8,407 nt of DNA, taken from positions 1 through 8,407 of the forward strand of contig CATYHY010000054.1 in NCBI GenBank assembly GCA_958407085.1, in the 5' to 3' direction. The notes under the pieces are model-generated. The model saw only the letters and a list, made by a program, of their open reading frames with translations. It was not told the origin of the DNA and made no database searches. Each line of letters starts with the position of its first letter. The first letter of the stretch is position 1. Origin of the DNA: an uncultured Collinsella sp. (lineage in GTDB: Bacteria; Actinomycetota; Coriobacteriia; Coriobacteriales; Coriobacteriaceae). A program made the translations under genes and the position numbers. Of this stretch, positions 1 to 6,303 are shown piece by piece.

Positions 1-961
<961 letters not shown>

Positions 962-969
962 ATACCCCT

Positions 970-974
970 CTCCT
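970..974 (-). promoter_or_regulatory. Ribosome binding site of nifJ
   Basis: AGGAG lies within a purine-rich stretch, 8 bases before the ATG at 961. It fixes the start that gives the expected active-site numbering. Confidence 0.85.
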
Positions 975-993
975 CTCATATAGGTATACAGGC

Positions 994-1009
994 CCCGGCG
1001 ATTGCCGGG
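994..1009 (-). other. GC hairpin in the nifJ leader, close to the start
   Basis: CCCGGC and GCCGGG form a perfect 6-bp stem with a 4-base loop. The hairpin ends 32 bases before the nifJ ATG. It lacks a U-run, so it is not an obvious terminator. A structural or translational role is possible; chance occurrence in GC-rich DNA is also possible. Confidence 0.4.
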
Positions 1010-1172
1010 ATGTTGGCGTGATGGGATTTTCGCTGTTGCTTCCAATCATCCGACAGGCAGACTGAGCAGCAGGTACATGGCATGGAGAGAAGGCATGCCG
1101 AGGCAAGGAGGGCTGCACGCGCTCCACAGGCCCAGCTACCCGTCTTGCACATGACCGAGCGCCGCAAAGGCC

Positions 1173-1197
1173 GCATGCCGGATGCTCCCGGGCACGC
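1173..1197 (-). other. Hairpin in the nifJ leader
   Basis: In the minus-strand RNA, GCGUGCC pairs with GGCAUGC (7 bp, one G-U) around an 11-base loop. It lies between the promoter-proximal hairpin (1214-1240) and the start-proximal one (994-1009). Confidence 0.35.
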
Positions 1198-1213
1198 CCC
1201 GGCGATGGGAAGC

Positions 1214-1240
1214 GCCCGCAACGGAAATCCGCATGCGGGC
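1214..1240 (-). other. Long hairpin at the predicted 5' end of the nifJ leader
   Basis: GCCCGCA and TGCGGGC pair perfectly (7 bp). Inside them a second stem, CGG/CCG, closes an ATTT loop after a small asymmetric internal loop. The stem begins 2 bases after the possible -10, so it would sit at or near the 5' end of the transcript, where it could protect the mRNA. On the plus strand it is followed by TTATTG, but no plus-strand gene precedes it, so a terminator role in that direction has no client. Confidence 0.45.
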
Positions 1241-1242
1241 TT

Positions 1243-1248
1243 ATTGTA
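1243..1248 (-). promoter_or_regulatory. nifJ: Possible -10 element for nifJ (TACAAT)
   Basis: TACAAT matches the consensus at five of six bases and is the best -10 in the gap. No good -35 lies 17 bases upstream; that position is occupied by the ATATTT/AAATAT dyad (1264-1279), which would suit an activated or repressor-blocked promoter. It lies about 280 bases from the nifJ start. A promoter closer to the gene cannot be excluded. Confidence 0.35.
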
Positions 1249-1263
1249 CCCCGCCGCCAAGCC

Positions 1264-1279
1264 ATATTTCGACAAATAT
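1264..1279. promoter_or_regulatory. Dyad ATATTT-CGAC-AAATAT, operator candidate for nifJ
   Basis: This is a perfect 6-bp inverted repeat with a 4-base centre. It is AT-rich in a GC-rich setting and lies where the -35 of the possible nifJ promoter should be. It does not match the Rex, FNR/CRP or actinobacterial LexA consensus that I know. The binding protein is unknown. Confidence 0.4.
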
Positions 1280-1287
1280 AGGTGGGC

Positions 1288-1301
1288 GGTAAAGGTTTAC
1301 C
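1288..1301. promoter_or_regulatory. Dyad GGTAAA-GG-TTTACC, second operator candidate
   Basis: This is a perfect 6-bp inverted repeat with a 2-base centre. Its centre is 23 bases upstream of the centre of the 1264-1279 dyad, about two helical turns. The pairing suggests a regulatory array for nifJ. It could instead relate to the end of the FHA operon. Confidence 0.4.
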
Positions 1302-1320
1302 TCGGGTGACTGCCGGGAGC

Positions 1321-1352
1321 AAAATGATCCCTTGGGGACGGAGGGACCATTT
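1321..1352 (-). terminator. Terminator hairpin of the membrane protein/kinase/FHA operon
   Basis: On the minus strand, AAATGGTCCC pairs with GGGATCATTT over 10 bp (one G-T) around an 11-base loop, and the RNA continues into UUUU. The hairpin begins 12 bases after the FHA gene stop. Its A-tract/T-tract flanks make it look bidirectional. The loop and right arm (TCCGTCCCC AAGGGATCAT) look like a dispersed palindromic repeat unit, but only one copy is in the window. Confidence 0.6.
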
Positions 1353-1363
1353 GGCAGGACTGG

Positions 1364-2302
1364 CTAGAGGGCACCGAAGAGAATGGCGTAGGTAGTGGAT
1401 TCGCCGAGCTTGAGCTCGTCGCCGGGATTGAGTTGGGCGGAACGGCCGGGCTCGACCTGAATGCAGACGCGCGTGGCCCCGTTTACCACCACGGTGCCGT
1501 TAGTGGACGACAGGTCCTCGACAAACCATGCGCCAGACTCGTCGCACCAGATATGGGCATGGCGGGCCGAGACATCGTCGCCGACGTCGGTAATATCGCC
1601 CTCGCCAGTGGCCAGCGCGCCAATCTCAACACCCTGCTCACTCGGCTGAATCCAGCGCGGGGCGCTCACGACAAAACTGTTTTGTACGCGCAGCAAGCCC
1701 AAAGGGTGCGCCGGGGCGGGTTCGCGTTCGCCCGCGGTCATCGACATGCCAAGCGAACGCGGCGTGGATGTGCCTCCGCCACAGGTCGCGTGCGCGTAGT
1801 CGATGGCATAGTTCACCGAGGACCGCACATCCGCCGAACAACCGACGGCGACAAACAGCACCAGCACGGCCTCGGCGCGCTCGGCGGGCATGAGTTCCGC
1901 CGCCTGGGACAGGCGATCGAGCGCGTTGCGATAGAGATTCGTGTCCTGGTGGCACTCTTCGAGCGCGCGTACCATCGGTTCACCTGCAGGACCGCACACC
2001 ATATTGATCACAGCCGTGGAGTCCATGGGATTGCGCTGGCGCAGGGCCAGTTGCGACATAATACGCGCAGCCGAGGTACCGTATTCGGCAAAGTAGCGCT
2101 GCTGAAGCGTGCCGACCGGCGCGCGAACGATAAAGCGGGAAACCCAAGAGCGATCGGCGGCTCGGCTCTGCGGGCTGCGGCCGTCGGCGAGCGGACGGGA
2201 CGAAAGCACCAAGCCGCACAGCTCGATATGGCTCAGATGCGCCGCGCGCTTAAAGATGTCAAACATGGCCCCGCATGGGGTGAGCTCAACTTGAGATGCC
2301 AT
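1364..2302 (-). CDS. FHA-domain protein, partner of the adjacent Ser/Thr kinase
   Basis: This 312-residue soluble protein has no signal peptide or membrane segment. Residues about 223-309 form a forkhead-associated domain, a family that binds phosphothreonine peptides: VSARHA (244-249), SSTNGT (265-270) and NPGDELKLG (292-300) are clear. The serine, histidine and asparagine of the pocket are kept, but the usual GR pair in the first loop reads G228-A229, so the phosphate-contacting arginine is missing. Residues 1 to about 220 look largely helical and match no domain I recognise; a Gly/Thr/Pro-rich linker (about 174-200) separates the halves. The gene begins 3 bases after the kinase stop, and AAGGAGG (2311-2317) lies inside the kinase's last codons, so co-expression is expected. 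It probably reads or docks onto the kinase or its substrates. The FHA call is firm; the function of the N-terminal half is unknown. Confidence 0.9.
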   Translation of the reverse strand: MASQVELTPCGAMFDIFKRAAHLSHIELCGLVLSSRPLADGRSPQSRAADRSWVSRFIVRAPVGTLQQRYFAEYGTSAARIMSQLALRQRNPMDSTAVINMVCGPAGEPMVRALEECHQDTNLYRNALDRLSQAAELMPAERAEAVLVLFVAVGCSADVRSSVNYAIDYAHATCGGGTSTPRSLGMSMTAGEREPAPAHPLGLLRVQNSFVVSAPRWIQPSEQGVEIGALATGEGDITDVGDDVSARHAHIWCDESGAWFVEDLSSTNGTVVVNGATRVCIQVEPGRSAQLNPGDELKLGESTTYAILFGAL

Positions 2303-2305
2303 GAC

Positions 2306-4150
2306 CTAGGCCTCCTTGGTCGTAGAAATAGAATCGGACGATACTTCGACAGGTCCGCCAAAAGTACGGGCAGCTGCGGCTCCACCGGCAAGCGGAGTCG
2401 CCATCTGGGCTTTTGTGCGTCGCGGTGCCGAAACGGGAAGTTCAAAGGCAAAGCCCATCGCAAGCAAAAACCACGTAAGCGTATAGGTTGCAACCAGAGC
2501 GGCAACAAGGCCGCCCGTCACGGCGCGTTGGGAAAATACGCTACATGCAGCCACAACCAGCACCGGAACCTCGCAGGCAGAAAGCGCAAGCACACCCTGC
2601 AGGAACCCCGAGCGCCGATCGCGCGCAAGTGCCCCCGCGGCAACGCCGGCTATACCTGGCAGCGCCAACGCCAGTGCGGCAATAATACCCGGTAGCGACC
2701 CAGACCACACGAGCGATCCCAAAGTCGCCGTCACGCGAGCGCCCGACGCCAGCAGCGCGGCCGAAACCACGACCACAGCCCAAACCACGCTGCAAACGAC
2801 CGCCGCACCGATCATCGCCGCGCGACGAACCGCGCGGCCAGACGCATCCATGGGGCACGGCGTGAGCGGCTCGCCGCGGAGCGAACGACCGACATTTTGC
2901 GCATAGTGGTCACAAAACGCCGAGAGCGCCGCCTCGACCGCCGCCGGCTCGGGACGATCTTTTTGATGGCTGGACAGACAGGCCATCACCACGTCGAACA
3001 GCTGGGCATCGACAAACGCCAGCGCATCGCGTAGCTCTTCGGAATCCGGCTCAAGCCCTAGCTGCTGGGCCTGCTCGGCCGCAGCGAGCGCCACATCGGG
3101 CTCACGACGAAGCAGCTGAGTCAAATCACAACCGGGCGCATGGGCACCAATGGGATAATCGGGCCGCGTGTCCATCTTGAGACGGTAGGGGCTCGCGATG
3201 TCGCGCGTCTTTTTGCGCGAACCCGAGGTGCCCGAAGTGCTCGGCGCGGCTTCGTATGGCGCGACGCCGGCAATGAGCTCGTAAACCGTGCTTGCCGCGG
3301 CGTAGACGTCAATCGCCGGCGACATACGCAAAGCGCGCAGGTCGGGAATATCGTCGGTGAGCATCTCGGGCGGGGCATAGGCAACCGTCGCGCGACGCAG
3401 CGTGGCATAACGCTCCGTAAACGACGCCTTGCCGCCGGTACCGGCCACGGCCGACGCAGGCTCAAGCGCCAGCGACGAGCCAAAGTCGATCAGGCACAGG
3501 TCAAAGGTGCCCTCGGCAAGCTGCCGGTCAAGCGGTAGACGCGCCGTGCGCACCATAATATTAGCGGGCGAGATATCGCGATGGACAAAGCCCTCGCCCA
3601 CCAGGCTCATACGGCAGAGCAAATCGAACAGGTCGCGACCCAGACGCGCCGCCACGAGCGGCGACAGACGTCCGGCATCGTCCACGGCGAGTCGCGAACG
3701 CAAGCGGGCAAGCGTCTCGCCCTCGACCCATTCCATGACAATTGCAGGCACACCGTCGACCTCGCCCCAGCCATAGAGGCGGGGAAAGCCCTTAAGGCCC
3801 GAAAGGGCGCGATGGCATTCGTATTCCTCGCGAAACGCCGCCTTGAACTTGGCGACCAGCGCCTCGTGAGCGGCATCGTCGTCAAACTCATCGCGCGTCG
3901 GCAAGATGAGCTGCTTGAGTGCCACGGCCTCGCCTTGGGCGTTGACGGCACGCGTCACGCGGCCGATACCGCCACGGCGCATGGTGACATCGTCGGCAAA
4001 CAGCATCGTAAAACGACGCAGATAGGCAGGCAGTTCGTCCTGACCGAGCGCAATGGCCGGCTCAAACCCGTCGACACGCGCAAGGCGCAGGCCGACCATG
4101 GGATCGCGACCGAGCGATTGTGGTGTGGTGGATGCAAGATCGGTCATCAT
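2306..4150 (-). CDS. Membrane-bound Hanks-type Ser/Thr protein kinase with four C-terminal membrane segments
   Basis: This is a 614-residue eukaryotic-like protein kinase. Seen in order: glycine loop GGIGRV (60-65), ATP lysine K79 in AVALKQL, a candidate helix-C glutamate (E108-E111), catalytic loop HRDISPAN (190-197), metal-binding DFG (222-224), APPE (259-262), helix-F D281 and R399 in KDRP. All core catalytic residues are present, but the lysine usual after HRD is S194. The activation segment (225-258) has several Ser/Thr candidates for autophosphorylation. The kinase region (about 48-415) is longer than usual, with extra sequence around 300-375. Hydrophobic stretches at about 445-469, 478-508, 517-538 and 545-569 predict four membrane segments with a cytoplasmic tail ending in SSDSISTTKEA. 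There is no PASTA domain. The start is ATGATG, overlapping the upstream stop by 4 bases with no clear ribosome binding site, implying translational coupling. The substrate is unknown. Confidence 0.92.
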   Translation of the reverse strand: MMTDLASTTPQSLGRDPMVGLRLARVDGFEPAIALGQDELPAYLRRFTMLFADDVTMRRGGIGRVTRAVNAQGEAVALKQLILPTRDEFDDDAAHEALVAKFKAAFREEYECHRALSGLKGFPRLYGWGEVDGVPAIVMEWVEGETLARLRSRLAVDDAGRLSPLVAARLGRDLFDLLCRMSLVGEGFVHRDISPANIMVRTARLPLDRQLAEGTFDLCLIDFGSSLALEPASAVAGTGGKASFTERYATLRRATVAYAPPEMLTDDIPDLRALRMSPAIDVYAAASTVYELIAGVAPYEAAPSTSGTSGSRKKTRDIASPYRLKMDTRPDYPIGAHAPGCDLTQLLRREPDVALAAAEQAQQLGLEPDSEELRDALAFVDAQLFDVVMACLSSHQKDRPEPAAVEAALSAFCDHYAQNVGRSLRGEPLTPCPMDASGRAVRRAAMIGAAVVCSVVWAVVVVSAALLASGARVTATLGSLVWSGSLPGIIAALALALPGIAGVAAGALARDRRSGFLQGVLALSACEVPVLVVAACSVFSQRAVTGGLVAALVATYTLTWFLLAMGFAFELPVSAPRRTKAQMATPLAGGAAAARTFGGPVEVSSDSISTTKEA

Positions 4151-5052
4151 AGGGCAAGCGCCGCCACGTTATTGTTGAAGTTACCGAGCGCGACGTCATC
4201 ATCGCCGTAATGGCCGACCCATTGACATAGGTTGGTGTAACAGCCCCACAGATTGGCATACTGCTGATACCACTTTGACCGGGGCGAGAATGTCTGACGA
4301 CCGAACTCGGCTCGAATGACAAACATCTCCCCGACCAGACTGTCGCACGGCCTGGGATCTCCCGTAGAGTTATAGGTCGAGACCACGTCATTGGCACGAG
4401 AAACGTAGCTGTCGAGCATGTTGTACTTGGTCACAAGCCAACTGTGAATGCTCTCTTCCTCAGTAGCGGAAAGGCCACCGGAGTTTGCATCGTTGTCAGT
4501 GTTGCCGCCCGTCGAGCCGCCGTTTCCAGTCCCTCCGGTAGAGGAACCCGACCCAGAGCCGCCGCCCGAACTCGACGAATCCGAGCCGGAGCCAGAAGCA
4601 TCCGAGCTACCGGGCTTTCCGGACTGCTGGGCGTCCTGCTCCTTTTGCTGCTCGACCTTATTCACCGTTGCCGCCACGCTATTGTTGGACAATCGATCGA
4701 TGATCTTGGTGTTGGTGAGCACGATGGTTTTGCCATTGGCAAGCGTGACTTCGTTGTCCGGGGCCTCGGCGCCGTCCGCATCGTCGGTGCCAAACACAAT
4801 ATGCCCGACCACACTTGCCCAAGCATATCCAGTCGTGGTGCCCAGATCGCTTTTGACCTCATGCCCCACGCGCGGTTCGCGTGCGGCATGCGCCTGCATC
4901 ATGGACGGCACGGTCATGCCATAGGCAGAAACGCCAGCTATGACCAGCACCAGCGAGCACGATAGCAGTGCGTACGCCCGCGGCGCCAAGCCCAGTCGGC
5001 GTCGTATGCGCACCGCGGCGCCGCGCTTTGTCTGAGTGCCACCGGGCCGCAT
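4147..5052 (-). CDS. Single-pass membrane protein with Ser/Gly linker and unrecognised outer C-terminal domain
   Basis: I do not recognise this 301-residue protein. A basic N-terminus (residues 1-25, many Arg) precedes one hydrophobic segment (about 26-46), a signal anchor that would put the rest outside the membrane. Residues about 60-140 form a possible small domain; 144-195 is a Ser/Gly/Asn/Asp low-complexity linker; 196-301 is an aromatic-rich domain with three cysteines (C236, C271, C276) and several Trp/Tyr. The linker fits an extracellular tether. The start at 5052 is chosen because GGAGGAG (5058-5064) precedes it by 5 bases. The frame is open further upstream, with an in-frame ATG at 5109 that would add 19 residues and may be leaderless. 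The stop overlaps the kinase start by 4 bases. By position it could be a sensor, scaffold or substrate for the kinase. Real gene: confident; role: inference. Confidence 0.8.
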   Translation of the reverse strand: MRPGGTQTKRGAAVRIRRRLGLAPRAYALLSCSLVLVIAGVSAYGMTVPSMMQAHAAREPRVGHEVKSDLGTTTGYAWASVVGHIVFGTDDADGAEAPDNEVTLANGKTIVLTNTKIIDRLSNNSVAATVNKVEQQKEQDAQQSGKPGSSDASGSGSDSSSSGGGSGSGSSTGGTGNGGSTGGNTDNDANSGGLSATEEESIHSWLVTKYNMLDSYVSRANDVVSTYNSTGDPRPCDSLVGEMFVIRAEFGRQTFSPRSKWYQQYANLWGCYTNLCQWVGHYGDDDVALGNFNNNVAALAL

Positions 5053-5057
5053 GCGTT

Positions 5058-5064
5058 CTCCTCC
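5058..5064 (-). promoter_or_regulatory. Ribosome binding site deciding the start of the membrane protein gene
   Basis: GGAGGAG lies 5 bases before the ATG at 5052. No in-frame start further upstream has a comparable site. It lies directly downstream of the U-run of the leader hairpin, leaving only 3 bases between them. Confidence 0.8.
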
Positions 5065-5067
5065 AAC

Positions 5068-5092
5068 AAAAACACGCCGCTCGGGAGCGGCG
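5068..5092 (-). terminator. Terminator-like hairpin directly before the ribosome binding site of the membrane protein gene (attenuator candidate)
   Basis: CGCCGCT and AGCGGCG form a perfect 7-bp stem with a CCCG loop (5075-5092). On the minus strand TGTTTTT follows, with five consecutive T at 5068-5072. This is the best intrinsic terminator in the window by sequence. It lies 196 bases past the recR stop, downstream of the likely promoter of the kinase operon and just before the ribosome binding site. It may therefore act as an attenuator of that operon and not only as the recR terminator. Confidence 0.7.
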
Positions 5093-5114
5093 CATTCATT
5101 CGAATCCATATTTG

Positions 5115-5145
5115 AGTGTATCAGCGAACCAAAAAGGTTGCGCAA
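5115..5145 (-). promoter_or_regulatory. Likely promoter of the membrane protein/kinase/FHA operon
   Basis: TGATACACT (5115-5123 on the minus strand) is an extended -10: TG, one base, then TACACT (four of six consensus bases). TTGCGC at 5140-5145 could be a weak -35 with a long 19-base spacer. The -35 half is inside the palindrome GTTGCGCAAC. An in-frame ATG (5107-5109) begins 5 bases after the -10, about where transcription should start, so a leaderless message is possible. Confidence 0.45.
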
Positions 5146-5146
5146 C
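5137..5146. promoter_or_regulatory. Palindrome GTTGCGCAAC overlapping the -35; operator candidate
   Basis: This perfect 10-base palindrome overlaps the -35 region of the kinase operon promoter. A near-copy, GTTGCACAAC, lies at 5210-5219, 73 bases away, close to seven helical turns. Two sites of the same type on one face of the helix fit a dimeric regulator binding both. Confidence 0.45.
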
Positions 5147-5161
5147 GAATGGACAAATTAA

Positions 5162-5181
5162 GGATGCGAGCGGAAGCATCC
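5162..5181 (-). terminator. Weak terminator-like hairpin between recR and the kinase operon
   Basis: GGATGC and GCATCC pair (6 bp) around an 8-base loop and are followed on the minus strand by TTAATTT. It lies upstream of the kinase operon promoter, so it could end readthrough from recR. The stem is short and the T-tract is interrupted. Confidence 0.35.
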
Positions 5182-5206
5182 ATGCGATAGGCGGATACGA
5201 AGCATC

Positions 5207-5222
5207 TTTGTTGCACAACAAA
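5207..5222. promoter_or_regulatory. Dyad TTTGTTG-CA-CAACAAA; upstream operator candidate
   Basis: This is a 7-bp perfect inverted repeat with a 2-base centre. Its core GTTGCACAAC differs at one base from the palindrome at 5137-5146. It lies about 90 bases upstream of the -10 of the kinase operon and about 75 bases past the recR stop. Confidence 0.45.
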
Positions 5223-5230
5223 CTCACAGT

Positions 5231-5260
5231 CGCACGGGGAAATTATGACTACCCCGTGCG
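5231..5260 (-). terminator. Strong hairpin downstream of recR
   Basis: CGCACGGGG and CCCCGTGCG form a perfect 9-bp stem around a 12-base AT-rich loop, starting 37 bases after the recR stop. The sequence that follows on the minus strand (ACTGTGAGTTTG) is only weakly T-rich. It may be a poor intrinsic terminator or a 3'-end stabilising structure for the recR message. Confidence 0.45.
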
Positions 5261-5297
5261 TCGCGAGGAAAACATACGGCAGGAGCAGGCTCGCCAC

Positions 5298-5894
5298 CTA
5301 AATCGCGCGGCGGGCCTCGATGGCGCGGCCAAGCGTAAGCTCGTCGGCATACTCCAAGTCGCCGCCCACGGGAAGGCCGCTTGCCAGACGCGACACCTCG
5401 ACGCCCAACGGCTTGATGGTACGGGCCAGATAGCTCGCCGTGGTCTCGCCCTCAATATTGGGGTTGGTGGCGATGATGACCTCGTGGATGTCCTCGTGGC
5501 CCAAGCGTGCCAGCAGCTCTCGAATGTGCAGCTGCTCGGGGCCAATCTTGTCCATGGGACTGATCACGCCGCCCAATACGTGGTAGAGGCCGTGGTAGCT
5601 GCCCGTGCGCTCGATCGCCTGGACATCGCGCGGCTCGCCCACCACGCAAATGCGAGTGGTATCGCGCATCGGGTCCTGGCAGATGGAGCACTCGTCGGCC
5701 GTGGCGTAGTTAAAGCAACGGCTGCAAAAGTGGACCTCCTGCTTGACCTCCAGGATGGCCTCGGCCAGGCGGCGGGCCTCCTCGGCATCGGCCTCGAGCA
5801 GGTAATAGGCGATGCGCTGGGCCGACTTGGGACCAATGCCCGGCAGACGGCCCAGCTCATCGAGCAGTTTTTGCAGACTGTGATTCGCACTCAT
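5298..5894 (-). CDS. recR: Recombination mediator protein RecR
   Basis: This 198-residue protein (E. coli RecR is 201) acts with RecO, and in some bacteria RecF, to load RecA on SSB-coated single-stranded DNA at gaps. Seen: helix-hairpin-helix DNA-binding motif LPGIGPKSAQRIAYYLL (17-33); a four-cysteine zinc site C57/C60/C69/C72; a Toprim domain from about 80, with E87 in VVGEPRD and TNPNIEGE (143-150); and the conserved GLPVGGDLE (173-181). It is complete. The ATG at 5894 leaves 16 residues before the LPGIG motif, the usual length. No clear Shine-Dalgarno lies in the 13 bases after the ybaB stop (the start is embedded in ATATATATG), so translation is probably coupled to ybaB. The ybaB-recR order is widely conserved. 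Confidence 0.97.
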   Translation of the reverse strand: MSANHSLQKLLDELGRLPGIGPKSAQRIAYYLLEADAEEARRLAEAILEVKQEVHFCSRCFNYATADECSICQDPMRDTTRICVVGEPRDVQAIERTGSYHGLYHVLGGVISPMDKIGPEQLHIRELLARLGHEDIHEVIIATNPNIEGETTASYLARTIKPLGVEVSRLASGLPVGGDLEYADELTLGRAIEARRAI

Positions 5895-5907
5895 ATATAT
5901 GCGTGTC

Positions 5908-6228
5908 TTAGAACGGCATGCCCGGGATGTTGAGGCCGCCGGTGATGGCGCCCATCTGCTTGTTGGCGAGCTCGTTGACGCCGCGGACGGCCTCGTTGAC
6001 GGCAGCCATGATCATGTCCTGCAGCATATCGACGTCCTCGGGATCGAGGGCATCGGGATCGATGGTGAGGTTGACGAGCTCCATCTCGCCGTTAACGGTC
6101 ACCTTGACCATGCCGCCGCCGGCAGAGGCGTCGACGGTCTGGGACTTGAGATTCTCCTGCGCGGCGGCAAGCTGCTCCTGCATCTTGCGAGCCTGCTTCA
6201 TCATCTGCTGCATGTTCATACCGGCCAT
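5908..6228 (-). CDS. ybaB: YbaB/EbfC nucleoid-associated DNA-binding protein
   Basis: This 106-residue protein (the family is usually 100-115) binds DNA as a dimer and is considered a nucleoid-associated protein. Seen: a Met/Gln-rich N-terminal helix (MQQMMKQARKMQEQL, 6-20), the conserved turn GGGMVKVTVNGEMEL (37-51), the DP-D/E-DV-ML segment (about 58-69), and a final helix ending in a Gly/Pro/Met tail (GGLNIPGMPF). This pattern is diagnostic of the family. AAAGGAG (6234-6240) lies 5 bases before the start. recR follows 13 bases downstream. dnaX, the usual upstream neighbour, is here separated by an oppositely oriented gene, so ybaB may need the promoter near 6304-6309. Confidence 0.96.
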   Translation of the reverse strand: MAGMNMQQMMKQARKMQEQLAAAQENLKSQTVDASAGGGMVKVTVNGEMELVNLTIDPDALDPEDVDMLQDMIMAAVNEAVRGVNELANKQMGAITGGLNIPGMPF

Positions 6229-6303
6229 GATGGCTCCTTTACGTGCGGCCGCGCGACAAGCTGCAAGGGCAGCCGGAGCACGGCGGGACTTTCAAACTCA
6301 AAA

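Larger units (their letters stand above)
962..1363 (-). other. 402-base gap between the FHA gene and nifJ; regulatory region and probable nifJ leader
   Basis: No convincing gene is present. Short open frames on both strands (for example 976-1275 minus and 1082-1309 plus) lack ribosome binding sites and have ill-assorted, Cys- or Arg-rich compositions. In minus-strand order the gap holds the operon-terminating hairpin (1321-1352), two dyads (1288-1301 and 1264-1279), a possible -10 (1243-1248), three hairpins (1214-1240, 1173-1197, 994-1009) and the nifJ ribosome binding site. If the -10 is real, the nifJ mRNA has an untranslated leader of about 280 bases. I do not recognise a known riboswitch class; in particular, no convincing TPP-riboswitch core was seen. 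Confidence 0.5.

Noticed and set aside
962..1242. TPP riboswitch before nifJ
   Set aside because: Tempting because the enzyme uses TPP, but I could not find the conserved riboswitch core sequences.
976..1275. 99-codon minus-strand open frame in the nifJ upstream gap (TTG start)
   Set aside because: No Shine-Dalgarno, odd Cys-rich content, and it covers hairpins and the possible promoter; it is more likely leader sequence.
1082..1309. 75-codon plus-strand open frame in the same gap
   Set aside because: No ribosome binding site or promoter, and an Arg/Ala-rich composition typical of random GC-rich frames.
1433..2695. 420-codon plus-strand open frame opposite the FHA and kinase genes
   Set aside because: Arg/His-rich translation with no domain; it crosses two genuine genes on the other strand and has no convincing start signal.
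5053..5145. Using the most upstream start (5145) for the membrane protein
   Set aside because: That start would lie upstream of the likely -10, and the first 31 codons would span the promoter and the terminator hairpin. The start at 5052 has a strong ribosome binding site.
4444..5933. Several plus-strand open frames opposite the membrane protein gene and recR
   Set aside because: They are mirror frames of the Ser/Gly linker and of recR, with low-complexity or incoherent translations.
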